DNA from: Erigeron canadensis
Lineage: Eukaryota > Streptophyta > Magnoliopsida > Asterales > Asteraceae
Reading direction: 5' to 3'
NCBI RefSeq assembly: GCF_010389155.1
Contig: NC_057768.1
Coordinates: 49,970,101-50,034,100 of the forward strand
DNA length: 64,000 nucleotides
Each line of letters opens with the position of its first letter. The stretch's first letter is position 1. The notes under the pieces are model-generated. The model did no database searches. It was not told the origin of the DNA and saw only the letters and a list, made by a program, of their open reading frames with translations. This document shows positions 57,285 through 64,000 of the stretch, in pieces. The position numbers were made by a program, and so were the translations under genes.

Positions 57285-60200
57285 CATAGAGAGATTAAAT
57301 GCTTTTTATGTATAACACAAAATCTCTAGTATGTAGCAAAATTTAAATTAGTCTAGTATGTGTGTGTCTAACTCCTATGAATATAAGGAAATGCATTTAC
57401 TAACACTTAACCCTATAATTTTTTCCCGAATATTCTGACGATATCGGACATAATGAAAACATCATCGTATAATGGTGAAACCTTACACGTACTCTAGACA
57501 ACGAGATGTTGATCATGGTCCGTTACAAATATTTAGGTGGAAAAACCCCAAAGCTTGTGATCCCTAAAGATCGAACTTAAAACTTTGGATAAAACCGAGA
57601 ATCTTATGATCTGCTGGGCCGACCATATCATTGGCTAAACCTATATTAATTTTATGTTATAAGCATGGTAGAGCAACCAAATATGTTTTACTTTGTTTAT
57701 TCACATAGATAAATCATTTTACCTTGGCTGATTGAATTTCAAGATCATCAATTTTGATCTCATTTGAAACTGGTCTCAGCATACATATGAAAAAAAGATC
57801 TGATTTTTCAAAAGCCACGTTGTGTGCGTGCCTGTACCATTTGAAAATGTTAAGTCAAACAATTATACCCATAAGAATACTTCGTCTATGTCTATTTCAA
57901 CTGACCTAAAAGTTAGAACCTCCAAAAATTCAGTGTCAATCTGAAACAAAAAAAAGGAAAATATAACAATAATATGAGGCAACTAATTTATGTTAGATTT
58001 CCTAAAAACAAAAAATAAGAAATTTTTTATCGACTTTTACCCCAGTTTCTTCTTTCACTTCTCTTACAGCTCCGGTGAAAATCTCCTCTGACTTGTAAAC
58101 ATCAAAATGAAACATAAGTATATATGGTGTAATTATTTGGGTCTTTGAAATAAGCAACTCAAAGAGTATATATGTAGAACCTCAAGAATGAAGCCAGTTG
58201 GTAGCTTCCAAAGTCCAACAAGCTCAGAGGCACAATGTTTCTCTTGGACAACAAGGACCTGAATATGCTCATCCAACATGTTTTTTTTTTTTTTCTTATA
58301 ACTTTTACAAAGATTTAAATAATTATAAACAGTTTTTGATTAATACAATATATAATAAATAATAACAATTAATGAACGGCAACTTGAAATAATGAATTAG
58401 TACCTCATTGTTTTCATTGACTACAAAACCCCCAACTCCTACTTGATGGGACGCGTTGGCGGGTAGCATACATGGTTCATTAGGAATCCAATATGTCATC
58501 ATAACATATTCACTTTCTGCGTGATGGTACCGAAAACCTTCCTATCAAGATAAAATGCACTTATTATTGCGATAACACCATGAACTCAAAATTAAGATTC
58601 ATCCCTCTACTACGCACGTAACCCCACTTCTTATCAAAACCAACACATATCTATACTACGTATCTATACTAGTATATATTTTAGCACCGGCAATTATTAT
58701 TGGTGTCCAACTACGTATATCTAACTTCAGAATAACAATAATTGTCACCGCCATCACCACCGGTCGCCGCCGCCACCAAACTCACGTTGCCGTCACCGCC
58801 GCATGCTAATTGAAAGAATCTTAATAAACGACATGTGTCGAAATCCTTGGTCGACAAGTATATTTTTAATTTATTGTTTAAGCCCAACGCTAGACACATG
58901 ACTATGATATTATCAATATTAGATCTTCATACATTTAAATCATAAAAACTTGTAATTTTGAAGATATATGGTTCCAAGTGTTATACTTTGTGAGTTGTAA
59001 TACAATAATCATAGGTTCGTCATTATCATTAATAGCTGAGACATATTGATTGAATTGTTTGTCGTAGTTATTTCATAAGACACTTAAGCACATGCTACAA
59101 TAAATCCTCTATTCTATTAAAAAATTTTGAAACCAGTTTGTAGTCATAATGTGATATTATTATAAAAGATAATTAAGAATTAAAATATAAACATACTTGT
59201 GATCTTGTACTTAACATTCAAATATATGTCTTTCAGGGTGAGCAAAACCGAACCGAAAAATCAAAAACCGAATATAACCGAGAAAACTGAAAACTGATTA
59301 GATTGATTTTGGGCTTTTAAACCAAATGGATCGGTCTAGGTTTCGGTTTTATATGCAAAAAACAACGATAAAAGCAAAACCGAACCGAAACTATATATTC
59401 TATTTATATCATTTTTTATATAAATCTATAACTTATGGTTAATAATTATGTTAATGTACCATTAAGAAAATGAGTGTACAAATCAAATGTTCACTAATGT
59501 ATAGTATATGTTTCTTGATCCGTCTAAAACATGAATAATACCAAAGCAATTTCATATAGTAAAAAGTAAATAAATAAAATCCCATGACTTGTTATTAAAA
59601 AAAATGAAAGAAACTAAAAAAGTACAAAAGAAATTACCAAAAGCATGACATATAATATAATATTCAATATTTGTTTGTCTTATCTTCCTTTCCTTTTTTA
59701 TTGTGAAAGTCCGGTAATCTTTATCTAATACTTCATCCGTCCCATATTGATTGTCTTATTTTGACTTTTAGATTTTTTTTTCAACTAATATATAACACAA
59801 ACAAAGATATTTACTGTTAAAGTCGGAAAAAAAAGATTTTAACTAGTCAAAATAAAACAATAAATATAGGACGGAGGGGGTATAATATTGATTCTTAATT
59901 CAGTAAATTACAATGGTTTTTAAAATTTGACTAGCTTCGTTATACCACGTATTAATTATCCATATATGTTAGTATCTATATATCTATATAATTATTAAAA
60001 CAGTAGGAAACCGAATGATCATAGAGATTTTTCCACTCAAAACTAGCTTAGAAAATTGTCACGTAGGAATTAATCTTATGTGTCATCCTCATACTTTTTT
60101 TACAATATTTTATCTTATATATTTATATATGGAATAAAAAAATATGATTATATAAATTAAAAATAAATTATAAGTAAGGGAATAAACTATAAATAACATA

Positions 60201-63200
60201 AAAGAAGAAAAAGTGAAACAAATCGTAGTCAAAAAACGAAAAGAAGGACATTACATTAATTTTTTGGCAAATATTACACAAAACTTTAAAACTAAATAGA
60301 AAATATTAATATAATAATACAAAATTCTATTTAAATCTTACAACAAAGTTAACAATATAATTAAATCTTATAATATATATAGGATACGACAAGTTGACAA
60401 CTCATAGTCATAGGTATGATTCTAAACTATCGGCCGTAACTTTATAAAAGATATGCAAAACAACTTCATAGTGTTTTCTTACCCCTGATAACTTATATAA
60501 ACCAAAAGTTCTTTTAATTGTTCTATGTGTTATGGACTTAGAATAAGCATGTACATGTGAGTCAGTATTTTGGAATGAAATCGATTTCGAGGTTAAGGTG
60601 ATTTGTAGACCCGTTTATAATTTATTTTTTTAATGCATTAAATCTGTTTTCATATTCAGATATTTCTCTTTATTAGATATGCTGTGAAAGAAGTTATACA
60701 TAAATATCTCCACGTTGTATATGTTTCATCAAAGACAAAAAATTATTTTGCAACTAGATGATTTATTTTCCTCACATTTTTATAATTTGAGATGGATGTA
60801 TAATCGTGAGATGGATGTATAATCTTGTGTATAATCTTGAGATGGATGTATAATCCACGTATTGATTACAAGTTATAACATAATCAACTTTTACAAAATT
60901 AACCTATAAAATAAGTATTTACTTATGTATTTAAATAGTTATCGAAACCTAATTTTGTAAAATTTTCACCTAAAAAAATGCTTTTATGTATATATGTATA
61001 TTAAACAACTTTTACACTAGTCGCACATCGTGCGGGTGAAATACCTAGTATATATTAAAACAGTAGTTAACCGAGCCTTCTGAATCACTCTTCAAAGTCA
61101 AAGTTATGCTAAAAATTTGCCATATAGGATTTATCCTATGTGGCATCTCGACATCCTCCTTATTATAAAGTTACACTTAAATATTGCCACATAGGATTTA
61201 TCCTAGGTGGCATCCCCATATTTTTTATAATATATTTATTTATATTTTCATTTATTTATATTTATAAAAAATATTAAATATATTTTTTGATTTTTTTTCC
61301 AAAAATACACACATTACTTGTGGTAAATATATTGTTTATTTCTAAAAAAATATTTTTCTAAAAATACACACATTACTTGTGGTAAATATATTGTTTATTT
61401 CTATACAAATATGCTTCCTAATGCCCATCGACACAATTATATAAAATTCTTAGGTTTTCTCTTTAATTTTGTTCTTCACCACTTTCAATATGCAAGTTAA
61501 CCGATTTGTTATATTTCATGTGTTCTATTGCATGTCTTTTATATTTTTCTTAATTTATTAGTTATGACACAACTTAATTACAGTAAGATTTATCTTTTCT
61601 TTGCTTTATTGTTATTATTATTCAACTACAATACTTTTTTTCTTAGATTTTGGGTGACCATTTTTAATGGCAAATCTCATGATGGTTGTTAATCAAAGGT
61701 GTTAGTGAAAAATCTTTCGTTTTTGTAAATAAAATTATTAATAATTAACAACATAAATAATAAATAGACTGAGTTTATATATATTATTAAAGCAGAAAAA
61801 CAATTTGTTAATAATTGTTTGCGTATATATATAATTTTAGCCAACACTTAATTGAACTATATTTTTAAACAACTGCGCATCGCGCGGTAAAAGACCTGGT
61901 TAGTATATAAACTTTAACAAGGGAATTGAGTTAAAAACTTCATTTAAAGGTATGTATGATTTTTTTTATTATTATTAGTATTTTTAAACATTTAAAGGTA
62001 TGTACAATAGATTGATATTCATGTTGAACACCAGTCATCAACCTATTTTTAATTTATTAAGTTTTAATGTGTAATTAATTAAACTATATTATAACCATGA
62101 TCTAAAATATAACTAAAATAGGAGGTTGGGAGTACACTTGGCACACCTAATCCCCCTCCTTGAGCTTAATTCTCCCTCTTTAATAATCTTTTATTTTTTT
62201 AAATATTTTTTAAAATAATGACGACCTTTTACTTTTAATAACAAAAAATTATTATTATTTTTATTTTATTTTTTAAATCTATATATATAAACCCAACCCA
62301 AAGAGCTACTGAAGAAATAAAATTTCCCTACATTCGACTTACAAGGTTTGTTCGACTAGCAAGGTTTCTTTAATTTGTTAACATTGAATTATTAATTATA
62401 GTGTTTTAATTTAATAAGATAGGCTTTAATTTATCGACATAATCACTGTTTTTTAGTTTAAAAGAGCTAATTTGTTAACATTGAATTTTTATATTATTGT
62501 TTTGTAATTTATTATAGGTTCATTATGATTTCTTCTTCAACAACAAAAAATAAGACCACATTAGTTTGTTTTAAAGATCTTAAGCCAACAAATGTTAACC
62601 ATCATCTACAACTCCATGTTGTGCTTGTATGGACTGTTCCGGAGTGGAATAACCCAAAGAAAATCAAAACGTTCGAGATGGTCTTTGTTGATGAATTGAT
62701 ATGTATTTTTCAAATTATATAGTATACACTTTTTGTTTCTCTTTTTGTTTCTTTTTTTATTGGGCTTAACTCTAAATCGTTTAGTCTAAAATTGTTCTTT
62801 GTGTTTGTATTAAGTTTAAATATAACAAACTGCAAAAATGTTTTCTAACTAAAGTTGGGGAAAAAAAGGTAAACTGAAATCAATATTTATATGAAGTTAA
62901 TTTTCATATGTTTTTCTTTAGCTTTCGTATTGATTAAGTTGTGATATTGGTCATATTGATGGTTGCTCGAATCATACTGTTATAGTGTAAAATTTTAAAT
63001 CATCTATGTTGCTCGAATCATATTGATGTTAATTTTTTAGCTTTGATTAATATATTTTGAGATTATCCGTTCATTAGACGGGCCTGAACACTAGTATCTA
63101 TATAGTTCTCTGTATGTCCTTATATGATGATGTTTTAGAACTCACTTCTATTGTTTTTCATTAAGGACAATGTGTTTGTTATTATTAAAATATAAATCAT

Positions 63201-63708
63201 GGTGTTTAGTGAAAACCAATTTAATTTTTTTAAAAAAAGTTCATTAGCTGAAAGAAATTAAAATAGAAAGGAAATAACTATTTTAGAATATGTTTAAATT
63301 TCATTCTTTATATATACATGTGATAAGTAATTATATAACATAAATATAAATATAGTTAGTCTAAGGTGGCGTTTGTTTTCGACTTAATAAATTAAGTCGT
63401 GACTTAATCAAAAATACTTAATCCATTAAGTTATCAAAAGTGTTTAGTTTTTCAATTCATCAATTAAAAACTTACTTTACTGTTTACTTAAAATTGAGCA
63501 TTCTTATTTTAATGTTGTTATTCTAATCTAACCGAGTGTATACACTAGACTAAGTCTAAAACCTAATACAATTCTATAATAATATCAATATCAATAAAAC
63601 GAGTAGCGAAAAGGAACTTATTTTCTCAATATGAACGCTTACCTTTATTGCTACAGGAACAAAATCACATTTATCTAACGGCAACTTGAGCCAAATTCCT
63701 TTTTTACC
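53281..63708 (-). CDS. NUDT: Nudix hydrolase (plant NUDT2/5/6/7-like), seven visible exons; 5' exon(s) outside window
   Basis: Exons 63708-63643, 58541-58404, 58258-58181, 58091-58041, 57940-57906, 57831-57723 and 53499-53281 join in frame with GT-AG introns, giving about 231 codons to the stop. Translation order: [33 protein letters not shown] with [21 protein letters not shown]...[54 protein letters not shown]; and [14 protein letters not shown] to the end. G-x5-E-x7-REVKEETGI spans the third to fifth of these exons and is a perfect Nudix box; its Glu residues bind the metal. Family knowledge: these enzymes hydrolyse ADP-ribose and NADH-type nucleoside diphosphates and restrain defence responses. 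Introns of 5101 and 4223 bp are packed with Helitrons, Stowaway, MULE MITEs and a SINE. No frame break is seen, so the gene may be active. Confidence 0.92.
53840..54037 (+). mobile_element. Helitron-like 3' end, third copy (in NUDT intron)
   Basis: TTTGACACCGCCACCACCA, then CGCCGCTGCGTTACGCGGATACCATGCTCGT. Collinear with the tail of the 52.44-52.79 copy. The 5' end is not identified. Confidence 0.45.
54172..54528. mobile_element. MITE with GGGCAAGGGTGTAGT ends (in NUDT intron)
   Basis: Inverted ends GGGCAAGGGTGTAGT and ACTACACCCTTGCC. The interior repeats TTGGCAA/TTGCCAA words (TTTTGGCAAG, TTGGCAAATA). No ORF. The direct target repeat is unclear. Confidence 0.75.
54529..55051. other. NUDT intron, GC-richer patch without recognised gene
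   Basis: A 62-codon + frame (54886-55074) with WRQRRWGRG is not a known domain. Otherwise AT-rich. Confidence 0.35.
55052..56214. mobile_element. MULE-like element with cargo, family GGGATAAATGCCC...GACACTTATCCC (in NUDT intron)
   Basis: The arms at 55052-55228 and 55915-56214 are inverted (GTAACTAAGTATGACC, AATGTCTATTGTAGGAACC, GATGGAACAAGTCAC). The right arm contains an internal partial duplication (a second GTATTTACCGGCTAAT at ~56089). The 690-bp interior carries a CA microsatellite and a 5'-UTR-like and intron-like stretch (ACCGAAAACCCTAAC, TTGCACAGG). The flanks are TATATATA on both sides, so the 9-bp duplication is not testable. A single-arm relative is at 14690-14873. Confidence 0.78.
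56480..56765 (+). mobile_element. SINE with poly(A) tail (in NUDT intron)
   Basis: Box-B-like GGTCTTGGGTTCAAGAC at 56514-56530. The body contains CTTCGGGCGGGTTAGTAGGG and GGTTTTCCCCATCGGG, then ATCGCGACACGAAG and ten A's at 56756-56765. It lies antisense to the NUDT gene. The head upstream of box B is weak. Confidence 0.7.
56848..56952. repeat. (CATA)n microsatellite, ~26 units
   Basis: Uninterrupted ACAT/CATA units over about 105 bp. The Met-Tyr-Val-Cys repeat frame on the minus strand is a by-product. Confidence 0.97.
56958..57250. mobile_element. Full-length MULE-type MITE, relative of 7229-7445 (in NUDT intron)
   Basis: Both arms are present: GAGTTTAGTATCTGGG...GTAACTAACTCGCTAAATTG and its inverse ending CAGATACTTAACTC. 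The central AAGTGTATACGTGGCACACC matches the deleted copy in inverted orientation. AT repeats on both flanks hide the duplication. Confidence 0.85.
57251..57722. other. NUDT intron, nothing recognised
   Basis: AT microsatellite at the left, then sequence with no gene. A block near 57530-57645 with GATCGAACTTAAAAC and GGGCCGACC could be a SINE remnant. Confidence 0.35.
58542..59235. other. NUDT intron, GC-rich CCGCCG patch
   Basis: 58730-58805 carries CACCGCCATCACCACCGG and CGCCGCCGCCACC words like the Helitron-like tails elsewhere. No exon seen. Confidence 0.35.
59236..59395 (+). mobile_element. hAT-like MITE end (in NUDT intron)
   Basis: CAGGGTGAGCAAAACCGAACC and repeated AACCGA / TCGGTTTT words, with a distal AAAACCGAACCGAAAC. 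The shape is typical of plant hAT-type MITEs; 8-bp flanking repeats not found. Confidence 0.45.
59731..59880. mobile_element. Stowaway MITE (Tc1/mariner) (in NUDT intron)
   Basis: Ends CTTCATCCGTCCCATATT and its inverse AGGACGGAGGGGG, flanked by TA on both sides (59729-59730, 59881-59882). 150 bp, no ORF. Textbook Stowaway terminus CTCCCTCCGTCCC with three changes. Confidence 0.92.
59983..61049 (+). mobile_element. Non-autonomous Helitron A (in NUDT intron)
   Basis: Begins after A with TCTATATAATTATTAAAACAG and ends with hairpin CGCACATCGTGCG and GGTGAAATACCTAGT (CTRRT). The base after the end is A, because the next element abuts. The three GAGATGGATGTATAATC repeats at 60790-60855 are internal. 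No ORF. Confidence 0.75.
61050..61900 (+). mobile_element. Non-autonomous Helitron B, directly abutting A (in NUDT intron)
   Basis: It repeats the Helitron A start (TATATATTAAAACAGTAGTTAACCGA, TAGGATTTATCCTATGTGGCA) and ends with hairpin TGCGCATCGCGCG and GGTAAAAGACCTGGT, followed by T as expected. Contains a direct repeat of TTTTTCTAAAAATACACAC at ~61297 and ~61349. Confidence 0.7.
62278..63095 (+). mobile_element. Helitron C carrying an RPA-like fragment (in NUDT intron)
   Basis: Possible start TCTATATATATAAACCC after A; end with hairpin CCGT-TCATTAG-ACGG and GCCTGAACACTAGT (63091-63095). The ends are less certain than for A and B. It holds the fragment at 62526-62721. Confidence 0.55.
62526..62721 (+). 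pseudogene. Replication protein A 70-kDa-like N-terminal fragment
   Basis: The frame reads [20 protein letters not shown], then a beta-rich [15 protein letters not shown] and [10 protein letters not shown], the start of the RPA1-type OB fold found in plant Helitron-associated RPA genes (L-x-x-L-K-P ... V-W ... M-V-x-V-D-E). It ends after a few more residues; a GT donor near 62700 may mark an exon end. An acceptor-like TTATAG lies just before the ATG. The assignment rests on a short motif. Confidence 0.45.
63096..63642. other. NUDT intron, with one MITE-like end at 63367-63480
   Basis: GGTGGCGTTTGTTTTCGACTTAATAAATTAAGTCGTGACTTAATC is present as a decayed end of a MITE with a partial inverted copy just inside. 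The rest is AT-rich. Confidence 0.4.
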
Positions 63709-64000
63709 CTGCAAGTAGGTTTGTGAAATATTTACATATTAATTTTTTAATCAATATAATTCATGAGGCTAAATATTTATTTATTAAACAAAAATTATTA
63801 AAAAATTAGTATATGAGAGGTCCACACTAAGCTTAGCTGTAGAACATCTTTAATTTCATTTTTCCCTATCTTATCTTAATATATACTATAGTTAAGTTGA
63901 CTTAATGATTTATTAACCAATCACATCGCTCAATTTCATCAAATTGACTTTTGATGATGTCATCATTTAGATAAACTGCAAATTCAAACTATCTTATGAT
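63709..64000. other. NUDT 5' intron, nothing recognised
   Basis: Begins with the polypyrimidine-like acceptor region of the NUDT exon at 63708 on the minus strand. No exon seen to the window edge. Confidence 0.5.

Noticed and set aside
1..64000. CRISPR array, bacterial operon structure, organelle DNA or rRNA/tRNA genes.
   Set aside because: None seen. Genes have plant introns; tandem arrays have no unique spacers of constant length; tRNA-like boxes belong to SINEs followed by non-tRNA bodies.

Overview
The window is nuclear DNA from a flowering plant. It is AT-rich, has spliced GT-AG genes of plant-specific families, and is dense with plant transposons: TS-type SINE, Stowaway, Mutator-like elements and MITEs, Helitrons, and Tat-like Ty3/Gypsy and Copia-like relics. 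The repeat vocabulary resembles Asteraceae, but that placement is inferred without database support.

I can support four real protein-coding genes. (1) The 3' two-thirds of a vacuolar processing enzyme (legumain, C13 protease) lies on + at 314-1795; its 5' exons are off the left edge. (2) A single-exon NDR1/HIN1-like (LEA-2) membrane protein lies on + at 18045-18665. (3) A complete four-exon NPF6-type nitrate/peptide transporter of 595 aa lies on - at 25253-27355. (4) A Nudix hydrolase (plant NUDT type) lies on - from 53281 to beyond 63708. Its seven visible exons are scattered over 10.4 kb because two introns (4.2 and 5.1 kb) are filled with transposons. The last gene is easy to miss because six of its seven exons are 35-138 bp long. 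A pair of divergent small ORFs near 20.5-21.5 kb forms a family I cannot name.

The rest is transposon landscape. 1.9-5.6 kb: two MITEs and a short LTR element with a tRNA-Met-type primer site. 5.8-17 kb: two Mutator-like elements with exact 9-bp target duplications and non-transposase cargo, related small MITEs, SINEs and a Helitron. 23-25 kb: a Helitron-like element and a PIF/Harbinger relic. 28-40 kb: LTR fragments, two long-inverted-repeat elements and a solo LTR. 41-48.5 kb: a rearranged Gypsy complex in which a + strand LTR-PBS-gag meets a - strand LTR-PBS-protease-RT-RNaseH-integrase, itself broken by frameshifts, a 406-bp tandem duplication and a 1.49-kb solo-LTR insertion. 49.5-63 kb: a long-TIR element, and MITEs and Helitrons that lie mostly inside the NUDT introns.

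The four genes do not form a pathway or operon; they are independent plant genes in a repeat-rich region. The most unusual sequence signals are three. Several unrelated LTR families each carry repeated perfect short palindromes. A graded MITE/MULE superfamily shares one terminal motif. A homologous divergent small-ORF pair shares a tandem-repeat intergenic region, and one member has an in-frame amber codon.
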